The notes beneath the pieces are model-generated. The model ran no database searches, was not told the DNA's origin, and saw only the letters and a list, made by a program, of their open reading frames with translations. This document shows, piece after piece, positions 52,945 through 61,627 of a stretch of 64,000 bases of DNA. Within the stretch, counting starts at the first letter, position 1. Every line of letters starts with the position of its first letter. A program made the translations under genes and the position numbers. This DNA comes from Cellulomonas sp. ES6 (GTDB lineage: Bacteria > Actinomycetota > Actinomycetes > Actinomycetales > Cellulomonadaceae): NCBI RefSeq assembly GCF_030053835.1, contig NZ_CP125655.1, positions 3,596,001 to 3,660,000 of the forward strand, written 5' to 3'.

Positions 52945-54275
52945 GCGGTCACCTCCTCGTCGTGCCGCCCCGCGGAGGGGGCCGCGGTGGTGGCGTCCGC
53001 CGGGGTCGGGTCGGCGGGGACGCCGGTACCGGCGGGGGCGCCGGTACTGGCCGGGGTCGAGCGCTGGTCGGCCGTCGGCGTGCCCCGGGGCGGGGTGCCG
53101 GTGTCCGCCGGGACCATCGCCTCCAGCAGGGTCGCCCGGGGGATCACGCCGACCAGGCGGCCCTTGTCGTCCGTGACCGGCACCGGCAGCGGCGACTCGG
53201 CCGCGGGCGCGAACACCTCGGCCAGCGGCGTGTCGACCGACACCGACGTGAGGCTGGTGTCGACCAGGCCGTCCAGGGTCTCGCGGCCGGCGCGGGTCGC
53301 CTCGACCGCGTCGGCGTCGCGCACGATGCCGTGCAGCACCCGCGAGCGGTCCACCACGTAGGCGGCGGCGACCTGCGCGTCGCGCATCGTCCGCAGCGCG
53401 AGGCGGGGCCCGCCGGCGGCGAAGGCCACGGCGGCAGGGCGGCGCATCACGGAGGAGGCGGTCAGCACCCGGGTGCGGTCCACGTCGGCGATGAACTGCG
53501 CCACGTAGTCGTCCGCCGGCGCGGACAGGATCTGCTCGCTCGTGCCGACCTGCACCACCCGGCCGTCGCGCATCATCGCGATGCGGTCGCCCAGGTACAT
53601 GGCCTCGTTGAGGTCGTGGGTGATGAACACGATCGTCTTGCCGAGCGACTGCTGCAGCTCCAGGAGCTGGTCCTGCATCTCGCGGCGGATCAGCGGGTCC
53701 AAGGCGGAGAACGCCTCGTCCATCAGCAGCACGTCGGTGTCGGCGGCCAGCGCGCGGGCCAGGCCGACCCGCTGCCGCATGCCGCCGGACAGCTCGTGGG
53801 GGAGCGCGTCGCCCCACTGGTCCAGGCCGACCATCGCGAGCGCCTCGTCGGCGCGGGTGCGGCTCTCGTCCCGGTCCACGCCCTGCAGCGCGAGCGGGTA
53901 GGCGGCGTTGTCGCGCACGGTGCGGTGCGGCAGCAGCGCGAAGTGCTGGAACACCATGCTCACCTTGCGCTGCCGGATGCTGCGGAGCTGGGCCGGGCTG
54001 ACGGCACCCAGGTCGTCGTCGTCCAGCAGCACGCGGCCCGCCGTGGGCGTGAGCAGCCCGTTCAGCATGCGGATCAGCGTCGACTTGCCGGAGCCCGACA
54101 GGCCCATGACGACGAACGTCTCGCCGGCCCGGATCTCCAGGTCGGCGTCGATCACCGCCGCCGTGCCCCAGGGGCGCACGTCGTCGCGGGACGCGCCGTC
54201 CCGGAGCCGCTTCACGGCCTCGCCGGGTCGTCGCCCGAACACCTTGTACACGCCCTCGACGCGCAGTCCGGTCAC
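52941..54275 (-). CDS. proV: Glycine betaine/proline-type ABC ATPase with CBS pair
   Basis: The 444-residue ProV/OpuAA protein has GLSGSGKSTLIRMLNGLL, HELSGGMRQRVGLARAL and LLMDEAFSALDPLIR. Two CBS-like segments lie at about 290-405 (RTMRDAQVAAAYVVDRSRVLHGIV; DTPLAEVFAPAAESPLPVPVTDD), which sense ionic strength in related importers. A Thr/Pro/Ala tail of 45 residues ends it. GTG 54275 has GAGG seven bases upstream. First gene of the betaine operon. Confidence 0.9.
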
Positions 54276-54860
54276 ACATCCACCTCGTCTCTCATGACGC
54301 GCTCCCCGCCGCGGCGGGCCTCGTGAGCCCGGGCGGGCACGCTCCGGGGGCGGAGCGGGCACGTCGGCGGCCGGTGGCCGCGCGGGTCCCCGGCGGATGC
54401 GGGTCTGCGCGGCGGCGGGCGCTCCACGGGCCCCGCTGCGGCGGCCCGGTGAGGGGCGCTGCGGGGACCCCGGCGAGGGCGTCACGCACCGACCGATCGT
54501 CGATCTGGTCGTGCTCCACCGTGCCCCATGTCGGCGACGGAGTCGAGGCGAGAACGTGCTGATCCGGTGGATCCTGGGACGACCTGGGTCTTGCCCATGC
54601 CCTCTGACCTGCGACTTTACCGAATCTTGGATCGTTATCGGTTTGTGACCTGCGGGCGGTGGCCCGGTGCGCCCGCGCCCCGGCCGGGGGACAGCCCCCG
54701 GGTGGACCGGCGGGCGCACCGGGTGCCGCGCCGGAGGGTCGGCGCGGGACGATGGGGTCGTCGTCGACGGCGCCCGCCACCCGGCCCGCGCTGCCCCGCC
54801 GGCACCTGTCCCGTCGCTGTCCCGCCCCGCCCGTCCCGCACACGAGGAGCACCCGCCCCG
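54276..54860. other. Long intergenic region with AT-rich island, divergent promoters of betaine and two-component genes
   Basis: No supported gene is seen in these 585 bases. An island of lower GC (about 54600-54650) contains two TGACCTGCG direct repeats (54605-54613 and 54646-54654, 41 bases apart) around TTATCGGTTTGTGACC-type sequence. It probably carries the control elements of the betaine operon to the left and of the histidine kinase to the right. The remaining sequence is GC-rich with no strong repeat. Confidence 0.5.
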
Positions 54861-56216
54861 ATGTCCACCAGCCAGCCGGCCGCCCCGGTCTCCCGCACCG
54901 CCGAGCTCGCCCGGGGCGCGCTCTGGCGCCCGGGGGTGATGACCCGGACGTGGCGCGAGATGGGCTACCTGTGCCTGGCGCTGCTGCTCGCGCCGTTCGC
55001 GTTCGCGCACGCCGTGCTCGCCGTCGTGCTCCCGCCGTCGCTCGCGGTCACCGTGCTCGGGCTGTTCCTCGCCGGCTGGGTCGTCGTCGCAGGCCGGGCG
55101 TGGGGCGGGCTCTACCGGGGGATGGCGCGGGGGATGCTGCGCGTGGCGGTGGCGCCGCCGCTGCCCCGCCGGCGGGTGCGGGGCTTCTGGCGCCGCGTCG
55201 GCGCGCTGCTCGGCGACGGGGCGGGCTGGCGCGCGCTGGCCTTCGGCGCCCTGTCGCTCCCGCTCGCCATCGTCTCGTTCACCGTCTCCGTGGCGTTCCT
55301 CGCAGTCGCTCTCGGCGGCACCACGCACTGGTTCTGGTACCGCTGGCTCCCCGCCCAGGAGGGCCCCGACGGCCGGATGCACCGCGGAGCCCAGCTGGCC
55401 GACGGCTACTTCGTCGACACCCCGCTGCGGCAGTGGATCCTCATCGCGATCGGGCTCGTGGCGCTGCTGGTGTGGCACCGGATGACGCTGGCGTTCGGGC
55501 ACCTGTTCCGGCTGCTCAGCGCCGCGCTGCTCGGGCCGAGCGCGGCGAGCCTCCGGGTGCGGTTCCTCGAGCAGAGCCGCGGGACCGCCGTGACCGACGC
55601 CGACGCCCGGCTGCGCCGCATCGAGCGGGACCTGCACGACGGCACCCAGGCGCGGCTCGTCGCGGTCGCCATGCAGATCGGCGACGCCCGCGAGCGGCTG
55701 GCGGGCGCCGGTGCGGACGCCGCCGGCGCCGAGGCGCTCGAGCTGCTCGACGACGCGCACGGCGCCCTCAAGGACACGCTCGTCGAGCTGCGCGACATCG
55801 CCCGCGGCATCCACCCGCCGGCGCTCGACGACGGGCTCGCGGTGGCGCTGGCGACGCTCGCCTCCCGGTGCCCGGTGCCCGTCGCGGTCGAGGTCGACCT
55901 GCCGGGCCGCCCCGCGCCGGAGGTCGAGACCATCGCGTACTTCGCCGTCGCGGAGCTGCTGACGAACGTCGTGCGGCACTCCGGCGCCACCGCCGCCGCC
56001 GTCCGCGCCGACGTCGTCGACGGGGTGCTGCGGGTGCGCGTCCGCGACGACGGCCGGGGCGGGGCGCGGCTCGCGCTGCCGGGTGCGTCCGGCGGGTCCG
56101 GGCTCGCCGGGCTGTCCGACCGGGTCGCGACCGTGGACGGCTCGCTCGACGTCGACAGCCCGGCGGGCGGGCCTACGGTGGTCACCGTGCACCTGCCGCT
56201 GAGCGTGACCCGATGA
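54861..56216 (+). CDS. Sensor histidine kinase (NarL/LiaS-type, HisKA_3)
   Basis: The 451-residue kinase has an N-terminal membrane region of four to five helices (residues ~40-225), a short extracytoplasmic loop with TTHWFWYRWL, and a HisKA_3 dimer helix ERDLHDGTQARLVAVAM with His259. The ATPase domain shows AVAELLTNVVRHSGA and RDDGRGGARL, then GSGLAGLSDRV. It phosphorylates the coupled response regulator. GAGGAG lies 11 bases before the ATG. The signal sensed is unknown. Confidence 0.88.
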   Translation: MSTSQPAAPVSRTAELARGALWRPGVMTRTWREMGYLCLALLLAPFAFAHAVLAVVLPPSLAVTVLGLFLAGWVVVAGRAWGGLYRGMARGMLRVAVAPPLPRRRVRGFWRRVGALLGDGAGWRALAFGALSLPLAIVSFTVSVAFLAVALGGTTHWFWYRWLPAQEGPDGRMHRGAQLADGYFVDTPLRQWILIAIGLVALLVWHRMTLAFGHLFRLLSAALLGPSAASLRVRFLEQSRGTAVTDADARLRRIERDLHDGTQARLVAVAMQIGDARERLAGAGADAAGAEALELLDDAHGALKDTLVELRDIARGIHPPALDDGLAVALATLASRCPVPVAVEVDLPGRPAPEVETIAYFAVAELLTNVVRHSGATAAAVRADVVDGVLRVRVRDDGRGGARLALPGASGGSGLAGLSDRVATVDGSLDVDSPAGGPTVVTVHLPLSVTR

Positions 56217-56926
56217 CGGCCCACGTGATCGCCCCGCCGCGGGGCGGGGGACGGGGCGCCGTGCGGGTCGTGATCGCCGAGGACTCCGTGATCCTGCGCG
56301 ACGGCCTCGCCGCGCTGCTGACCCGCCGGGACCACGAGGTCCTCGCGGCCGTCGGCGACGGCGACGCGCTGGTGCGCGAGGTCGCCCTGCTCGCCGCGAC
56401 CGGCCGCGCGCCCGACGTCGCCGTGGTGGACGTCCGGATGCCCCCGGGGTTCACCGACGAGGGGCTGCGCGCGGCCCTCGCGCTGCGGGCCGCGCACCCC
56501 GGCGTCGGCGTGCTGCTCTTCTCGCAGTACGTCGAGACGCGGTACGCGGCGCAGCTGTTCGGCGGGGACGCCCGGGGCGTCGGCTACCTGCTCAAGGACC
56601 GGGTCGCGGACGTCGCGGAGTTCCTCGACGCCCTCGAGCGCATCGCCGCCGGGCGCACCGTCCTGGACCCCGAGGTGGTCAGCCAGCTCATGGGCGCCGC
56701 CCGGGTCGACCCCGGCATCGCGCGCCTCACGCCCCGCGAGCAGGAGGTGCTCGCCCTCATGGCGCAGGGGCGGTCCAACGGCGCGATCGCGGACGCCCTC
56801 GTGCTGTCCTACGGGGCCGTCGAGAAGCACGTGACGTCGATCTTCGGCAAGCTCGGCCTGGCCCCCGACGCCGGCGACCACCGCCGCGTCCTGGCGGTCC
56901 TCCGCCACCTCCACCTCGACGCCTGA
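56213..56926 (+). CDS. LuxR-family response regulator
   Basis: The 237-residue regulator has a receiver domain (VRVVIAEDSVILRDGLAALL; phosphorylated Asp73 in VAVVDVRMPPG; GYLLKDRVADVAEFL) and a LuxR helix-turn-helix (LTPREQEVLALMAQGRSNGAIADAL, then VEKHVTSIFGKLGL). ATGA overlap with the kinase. The pair is a self-contained signal system; the neighbours give no clear target, though the betaine importer lies next to it. Confidence 0.9.
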   Translation: MTAHVIAPPRGGGRGAVRVVIAEDSVILRDGLAALLTRRDHEVLAAVGDGDALVREVALLAATGRAPDVAVVDVRMPPGFTDEGLRAALALRAAHPGVGVLLFSQYVETRYAAQLFGGDARGVGYLLKDRVADVAEFLDALERIAAGRTVLDPEVVSQLMGAARVDPGIARLTPREQEVLALMAQGRSNGAIADALVLSYGAVEKHVTSIFGKLGLAPDAGDHRRVLAVLRHLHLDA

Positions 56927-56994
56927 CCAGCCCCACCCCACTGGCCCCCCGCCCCCTCTCCCCCCACCCCCACCCCAACCCCCTGCCCCACGCA

Positions 56995-57015
56995 CCCGTC
57001 GGAGGCTCCGACGGG
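56995..57015 (+). terminator. Hairpin terminator after the two-component system
   Basis: Perfect nine-base arms (56995-57003 and 57007-57015) with a three-base loop lie 68 bases past the response regulator stop. It merges with the first copy of the repeat element. Confidence 0.55.
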
Positions 57016-57084
57016 TGGTCGTGGTGCTCCGCGGACCACCACGATTCCGCGCAGCACCCTCCGATCCCGTTCGGAGCCTCCGAC
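57001..57084. repeat. 84-bp repeat element, copy 1
   Basis: Contains a 26-base palindrome (57019-57044) with one mismatched pair, flanked by GGAG-CTCCGA type arms. It aligns without gaps to 57191-57274 with about 13 mismatches. Confidence 0.8.
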
Positions 57085-57190
57085 CGGCCCGCCCCTCGGA
57101 CCGGCCACCTCTCCGAGTGCGACGCCCCCGAACCGGCGCGCGCCCCCGAGCGCGGCGCGCCCCCGAGCGCGGCGCGCCCGCGCAGCGGTG

Positions 57191-57274
57191 GGAGCCTCCG
57201 ACGGGTGATCGTGGTGGTCCGCGGACCACCACGATGGCGCGGGGGGACCTCCGAGCGCGTTGGGAGCCTCCGAA
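57191..57274. repeat. 84-bp repeat element, copy 2
   Basis: The central palindrome (57209-57234) is perfect over 26 bases. Flanking arms match copy 1. It lies directly before the promoter of the next gene. Confidence 0.8.
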
Positions 57275-57315
57275 CGGGGTGTGGTGAAGGGCGGACGCGG
57301 GGTGTGGGCAGGGGA

Positions 57316-57321
57316 TACGGT
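57316..57321 (+). promoter_or_regulatory. Leaderless promoter -10 (TACGGT)
   Basis: TACGGT is followed by six bases and GTG at 57328, consistent with leaderless transcription of the next gene. Confidence 0.5.
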
Positions 57322-57327
57322 CGGGGC

Positions 57328-58068
57328 GTGCCTCGGATGACAGCGACGCAGCTCCTCTGGACGGGGGTCGGCGTCCTCGCGCTCGGCGCCCTCGGCGGGC
57401 TCGTGACCCAGACGGTCCTGTTCGGCTACGGCTACGGCATCGGGTGGACCTACCGGTTCGCCGTCGTGGGCTCCTCGGTGCTCACGGCGCTCGGGGCCGC
57501 GATGGCCGCCGGCGGCCTCGTCGTCGGCGCCCTGGAGCGCGGGCGGGTGCCCGGCCCTGCCGCGCGGCCCGCGCCGCCGTCGCCGTACGGCGGCCCGGCG
57601 GGGCAGCCCGGTCCCGGCGCGTACCCCGGTGCCTACGCCGGCGCTCCGGTCCATCCTGGTGCCGGCGGCTATCCCGGTCCCGGCGGCTACCCCGGCGCAC
57701 CGGCGTACCCCGGGGCCCCGGCGTACCCCGGTGCCCCGGCCCAGCCCGGCGTCCCGGCCCAGCCGGCCGGCGCCCCGGCGTACACCGGCCCGGGTGCCGC
57801 CTTCCCGCCCGCGGCGTACCCGACGCAGCCCGGTCAGCCGTCCGGCGGCCAGCCGGCTCCGGTGCCCCCGGGGCAGCCGTCCGCCGCGCCCGCCGGAGCC
57901 GCTCCGTCCGACGTGCACCCCGGTCCGGGCGCGCCGCCGGCCGGCTGGAGCGCTCCGGCGTACGGCCCGCCGGCGGCCGGGCCGACCGCAGCCGCGCCGG
58001 CCACGCCCGCCCCCGCCGACCCCTCGGACGCCCGCGGGAGCACCTCGGAGTCCCAGCCGCCCGCCTGA
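57328..58068 (+). CDS. Small membrane protein with Pro/Gly/Ala/Tyr-rich tail
   Basis: The 246-residue protein has two N-terminal helices (TQLLWTGVGVLALGALGGLV and FAVVGSSVLTALGAAMAAGG). The remaining 170 residues are a low-complexity tail with repeated PGAPAYPG units. Such tails are common in actinobacterial envelope proteins and are likely disordered. No family or function is recognised. GTG 57328 is chosen for leaderless transcription; ATG 57337 is an alternative three codons in. Confidence 0.7.
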   Translation: MPRMTATQLLWTGVGVLALGALGGLVTQTVLFGYGYGIGWTYRFAVVGSSVLTALGAAMAAGGLVVGALERGRVPGPAARPAPPSPYGGPAGQPGPGAYPGAYAGAPVHPGAGGYPGPGGYPGAPAYPGAPAYPGAPAQPGVPAQPAGAPAYTGPGAAFPPAAYPTQPGQPSGGQPAPVPPGQPSAAPAGAAPSDVHPGPGAPPAGWSAPAYGPPAAGPTAAAPATPAPADPSDARGSTSESQPPA

Positions 58069-58235
58069 CCGGAAGGGATCGGGGGCGGGGGACAACCCCC
58101 GCTCCGGCCGGGGGACAGGGTGCGCCGTCCCGGGGGACGGACCCGTTCTGACCTGCGGCTCCGCTCGCCAGGCTGGTGCTGCGCCCGACCGCCGGGCGTC
58201 CGCGCCCGCCGCGCGGCTGCCCGGGGAGCGCCGCC

Positions 58236-59519
58236 ATGTCGACCGTCCTGCCGTCCCGTCCGACCACCGCGCCGCCGCGCGCGGGTTCCCCGTCGGGGAG
58301 GTCGCCGCGCGGCGTCACCCCCGGGGTCCTCACCGCGCCCAGCCCCGCCGTCGGGCCCCCCGGTGAGGCGAACGTCCTCGCGCCCGAGCGGCCCACCCGG
58401 TCCGCGACGCCTCGCCGTCGCGAGCGTGACGGCTTCGTCGACGCGGTGCGGGCGGTCGGCATCCTCGTGGTGGTCGCGCTGCACTGGCTGATGCTCGAGG
58501 CCGTGTGGGACGGCGGGTCGCTCGAGGTGGGCAACGCCCTGAGGCACGGCCCGGCCTGGCTGCTGACGTGGCTGCAGCCGCTCCCGCTGCTGTTCTTCGC
58601 CGCCGGTGCGGCCGCCCGCTACGACCTCGAGCGCGGGCCTGCGGTGCCGGGCTGGCGGTTCGCCGGGGTGCGGCTGCTGCGCATGGTGCCGCCCGTGGGT
58701 CTGCTGGTCGCGGTGTGGGCCGGCCTCGTCGCGGTCCTGCCGCGGGTCGGCGTGCCGGAGGCGGCGGTGGACCGCGTGGCGCGGATCGTCCCGCAGCCCC
58801 TGTGGTTCGTGGGGGTGCAGCTCGCCCTGCTCGCGGCGGCCCCGGCGCTGGTGGCGGCGCTGCGACGGTGGGGTGCCTGGCGGGTGCTGACGGTGGCGGC
58901 CGCGCTGCCGCTGGTGGTGGACCTGCTGCGCTTCTCGGACGAGCTGCCCGTACCCGGCTGGCCGAACCTGCTCCTGGTGTGGGCGGTCCCGTTCGTCGCC
59001 GGTCTCGTCCACGCGGGGCGCCGGCTGCGCCCGGTCCCGCCGGCGGCGCCGCGGGAGCGACCTGCGCTCGCGCTGCTGGCCGCCGGTGGCCTCGCGGCCG
59101 CGGTGGCGCTGATCGTCGTCGGGCCCTACCCGGCGTCGATGATCGGCCTGCCGGGGGAGGCCGTCTCGAACCTCGCGCCGCCGACCGCCCCGGTCGTCGG
59201 GTTCGCGGTCGCGCAGGTGGCCGGCGCGCTGCTGCTGCGGGAGCCGGTCGCCCGGTGGGCGGGCCGGTCGCGGCTGGTGCGCTGGGTCGGTCCCCGCTCG
59301 ATGGGCCTGTACCTGTGGCACCTGTCGGCCGTGTTCGCCGTCGCCGGCGTGGTGCTGCTGGCGGTCGGGCGCGCGCTGCCCGTGCCGTGGACCTGGGACT
59401 GGTGGCTCACCCGCCCGGCGTACCTGGGGGCCGCCGCGGTCGTCCTGCTGCTGCTCGTGCGTGCGGCGGCCGGTGCGGAGCGCCTGGTCACGCCCCGGCG
59501 TCGCGCCGTCACCGCCTGA
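58236..59519 (+). CDS. Acyltransferase-3 family membrane protein
   Basis: The 427-residue protein has a disordered Pro/Arg-rich N-terminus of about 70 residues, then ten or so helices. FVDAVRAVGILVVVALHWLMLE carries the catalytic-type His, and PLPLLFFAAGAAARYDLER and SMGLYLWHLSAVFAVAGV fit the OafA/OpgC-like acyltransferases that O-acylate sugars or lipids at the membrane. GGGGAG precedes the ATG. The target is unknown. Confidence 0.82.
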   Translation: MSTVLPSRPTTAPPRAGSPSGRSPRGVTPGVLTAPSPAVGPPGEANVLAPERPTRSATPRRRERDGFVDAVRAVGILVVVALHWLMLEAVWDGGSLEVGNALRHGPAWLLTWLQPLPLLFFAAGAAARYDLERGPAVPGWRFAGVRLLRMVPPVGLLVAVWAGLVAVLPRVGVPEAAVDRVARIVPQPLWFVGVQLALLAAAPALVAALRRWGAWRVLTVAAALPLVVDLLRFSDELPVPGWPNLLLVWAVPFVAGLVHAGRRLRPVPPAAPRERPALALLAAGGLAAAVALIVVGPYPASMIGLPGEAVSNLAPPTAPVVGFAVAQVAGALLLREPVARWAGRSRLVRWVGPRSMGLYLWHLSAVFAVAGVVLLAVGRALPVPWTWDWWLTRPAYLGAAAVVLLLLVRAAAGAERLVTPRRRAVTA

Positions 59520-59561
59520 GCCGTGGACGAGGCGGCGTCACGCGCCACGCATGTCGCGGCG

Positions 59562-59930
59562 TCACGCCCCCCGCGCCGCCCGGAGCGCGTCCCGGGCGGC
59601 GTCCTCCCAGTGGTCCGCCGCCGCCAGTGGCAGCCCGACCCAGTCCCGGAACGTCCGCCCCCGACCGCCCGGGCTGAACACCGCGGCGCCGGGACGACGC
59701 AGCGCGGCGGTGTGCGCCGGCGACCCGGCCCCGAGGCGCACCCCGAGCACGCCGTCGTCCAGGCAGGCGATCATCCGCCTGCCGACGGAGAGCACCGGGC
59801 GGCCCATCATCTGGGTCCGCCGCACGCCCAGCGGGGCGAGGGTCGCGGCGAGCGCGTCGAAGGCGCCCGCCGCGCCCGCCACGTCAGCCGCGCCCGCCAC
59901 GTCAGCCGCGCCCGCGGCGTCCGCCGTCAC
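59562..59930 (-). CDS. TfoX N-terminal-domain protein
   Basis: The 122-residue protein has the TfoX-N fold: FDALAATLAPLGVRRTQMMGRPVLSVGRRMIACLDDGVLGVRL in parts, then AAVFSPGGRGRTFRDWVGLP. The N-terminus repeats GAADVA because of an 18-base tandem repeat. GTG overlaps the upstream stop (GTGA). Small stand-alone TfoX-N proteins have unknown roles, unlike the competence regulator TfoX. Confidence 0.75.
   Translation of the reverse strand: MTADAAGAADVAGAADVAGAAGAFDALAATLAPLGVRRTQMMGRPVLSVGRRMIACLDDGVLGVRLGAGSPAHTAALRRPGAAVFSPGGRGRTFRDWVGLPLAAADHWEDAARDALRAARGA
59878..59913. repeat. 18-bp tandem repeat, two perfect copies
   Basis: Copies at 59878-59895 and 59896-59913 encode the repeated hexapeptide near the start of the TfoX-N protein. 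It may vary in copy number between strains. Confidence 0.85.
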
Positions 59931-60829
59931 CGCGGGTCCCGGGCGGGAAGGGTGGCGCCGTGCCAGGCGGCGAGCGCGTCGGCGAACGCGGCCGGCGCGT
60001 CGGACTGGAGCAGGTGCCCGGCGCCCGGCAGCGGGACGACGGCCGCGCCGGGCAGCTCGCGTTGCCAGCGCTCGAGCTCGGCGCCGCGGAACGCGATGTC
60101 CCGGTCCGCCCACAGCAGCAGGGCGGGCAGGTGCCGCAGCGCGGGCAGCCCCTGCTCGACCTCGGCCAGGAACGCGGCGCTCCCGGTGATCTCCCGGGCG
60201 AGTGTCGAGGTGGCGGCGCGGCGCTCCGGCGTGCCGAGCGGGGACCGGTACTGCCGCACCTCCGTGCGGGTGGGGCGCCGCAGCCGGTGGCCGAGCGGGA
60301 CCATGACGCGCACGACGAGGTTCGCCCGCCGTGCGAGCGCCAGCCCGACCGGCCCGCCCACGAGCGCCGAGAAGCGTTCGAAGTGCCGGTCCCCGGTCAC
60401 GGGCCACGCCCAGGTGTTGCCGAGCGCGAGGCCGCTGAACCGGTGCGGCATCCGCTGCACCAGCCGCAGCCCCACGGGGCCGCCCCAGTCCTGCGCCACG
60501 AGCACGACGTCCCCCAGGTCCAGCCGCTCGACGAGCTCCTCCAGCACCTGCGCGACGGAGGAGGGACGGCCGTCGAACCCGGGCGGCGCCTGCGAGAGCC
60601 CGAGGCCCGGCAGGTCCGGCGCGACGCACCGGAACCGGTCGCCGAGGCGCGCGACCACGCCGCGCCACGCGTAGGACCAGGTGGGGTTGCCGTGCAGGAG
60701 GAGCAGCGTGGGGCCGTCGCCGTGGTCGACCGTGTGGACGCGGTGCCCGCCGACGTCGTGGACCGTCCGCCGGAACGGGTACCCGTCGGTGTCCAGCCAG
60801 GGCGGGGTGGGGGCTGCGGGCTGCGACAC
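59927..60829 (-). CDS. Alpha/beta hydrolase (haloalkane dehalogenase-like)
   Basis: The 300-residue protein has LLLLHGNPTWSYAWRGVV, DLPGLGLS, and the nucleophile elbow VAQDWGGPVGLRL with Asp, as in haloalkane dehalogenases and epoxide hydrolases. ALLLWADRDIAFR and the catalytic His in PGAGHLLQSDAP follow. GTG start with AGGAGG four bases upstream. It is divergent from the HxlR regulator with a palindrome between and coupled to the TfoX-N gene. Confidence 0.85.
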   Translation of the reverse strand: MSQPAAPTPPWLDTDGYPFRRTVHDVGGHRVHTVDHGDGPTLLLLHGNPTWSYAWRGVVARLGDRFRCVAPDLPGLGLSQAPPGFDGRPSSVAQVLEELVERLDLGDVVLVAQDWGGPVGLRLVQRMPHRFSGLALGNTWAWPVTGDRHFERFSALVGGPVGLALARRANLVVRVMVPLGHRLRRPTRTEVRQYRSPLGTPERRAATSTLAREITGSAAFLAEVEQGLPALRHLPALLLWADRDIAFRGAELERWQRELPGAAVVPLPGAGHLLQSDAPAAFADALAAWHGATLPARDPR

Positions 60830-60854
60830 GGTGCCTCCTGGGGATCGCCGGGCG

Positions 60855-60879
60855 CTACGGTTGATAATCTGAACCGTAG
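60855..60879. promoter_or_regulatory. Palindromic operator with embedded -10 between hydrolase and HxlR genes
   Basis: CTACGGTT (60855-60862) and AACCGTAG (60872-60879) are perfect arms with a nine-base centre containing GATAAT (60863-60868), a good -10 for the HxlR gene. HxlR binding here would block both directions. Confidence 0.7.
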
Positions 60880-60904
60880 AGTCCCGCGACCGAGGAGCGC
60901 AAGG

Positions 60905-61627
60905 GTGTCCGACTACCACCAGTTCTGCGGGCTGGCCCGCGCGCTCGACGTCGTCGGCGACCGCTGGAGCCTCCTGGTCGTGCGGGAGCTGCTCGTCGCC
61001 GACCGCCGGCACACCGAGCTGCGCGCGGCGCTGCCCGGGGTGCCCAGCAACCTGCTCGCGGACCGCCTGCGGGACCTCGTCGCGGCCGGCGTCGTCGCGC
61101 GCTCGCAGGAGCCCGGCCGCAAGGCCGTCACCTACGGCCTGACCGACCGGGGGCGCGAGCTGCGCGAGCCGGTGCTCGGGCTCGTGCGGTGGGGTGCCCC
61201 GCTGCTGGCGCCCGGTCCCCGGCCCGGAGACGCCGTCCGGCCCCCGTGGCTCGGCCTCGCGGTCGAGGCGCTCCTGGCCTCGCGGACGTCCCCGCGGCCG
61301 GAGGTGGTGGTGCTGCGCGGCGACGGCGTCGAGGTGGTGCTCGCGACCGGCCCGGAGGGGACCCGTGTGCTGCCCGGTCCGGCCGCGGAGCCCGCCGCCG
61401 TCGCCGAGGGTCCGGTCGCGCTGCTGCTCGGCGTCGCGTCCGGCGCGGTCCCCCTCGCGGCGGCGGAGGCCCGGGGAGCCCGCGTCGCGGACCCCCGCGG
61501 GGTGCTCGCCCGCCTGGTCGGCGCGGAGCGGGCCGCCGGGGATCAGGCCGCCAGGGACCAGGCCGCCGGCGACCGGGCCGCCGGGGCGCCGGACGAGGCG
61601 CCGCCGGTCAGCCCGCCCGGCCGCTGA
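60905..61627 (+). CDS. HxlR-family regulator with C-terminal extension
   Basis: The 240-residue protein has the HxlR winged helix (FCGLARALDVVGDRWSLLVVREL, then PSNLLADRLRDLVAAGVV, residues ~6-65). The C-terminal 140 residues are longer than in typical 110-150-residue HxlR proteins and resemble a ligand-binding or SCP2-like region, ending in an Ala/Asp-rich repeat (AAGDQAARDQAAGDRAAG). GTG with GAGGAG seven bases upstream. Its end overlaps the MupG-like gene by 20 bases on the opposite strand. Confidence 0.85.
   Translation: MSDYHQFCGLARALDVVGDRWSLLVVRELLVADRRHTELRAALPGVPSNLLADRLRDLVAAGVVARSQEPGRKAVTYGLTDRGRELREPVLGLVRWGAPLLAPGPRPGDAVRPPWLGLAVEALLASRTSPRPEVVVLRGDGVEVVLATGPEGTRVLPGPAAEPAAVAEGPVALLLGVASGAVPLAAAEARGARVADPRGVLARLVGAERAAGDQAARDQAAGDRAAGAPDEAPPVSPPGR

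Larger units (their letters stand above)
56927..57327. other. Intergenic region with duplicated 84-bp palindromic element
   Basis: No supported gene lies in these 401 bases. After a C-rich stretch (56932-56993) comes a terminator hairpin and two copies of an 84-base element, 190 bases apart. Short open frames crossing the element exist on both strands but have no ribosome site and are explained by the repeats. Confidence 0.7.

Noticed and set aside
54276..54860. Small protein gene in the long gap before the histidine kinase
   Set aside because: Open frames there lack ribosome sites and recognisable content; the AT-rich island looks regulatory.
57015..57287. 90-codon plus-strand frame inside the palindromic repeats
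   Set aside because: It is explained by the repeated sequence, has no ribosome site, and the two repeat copies do not conserve a useful protein.
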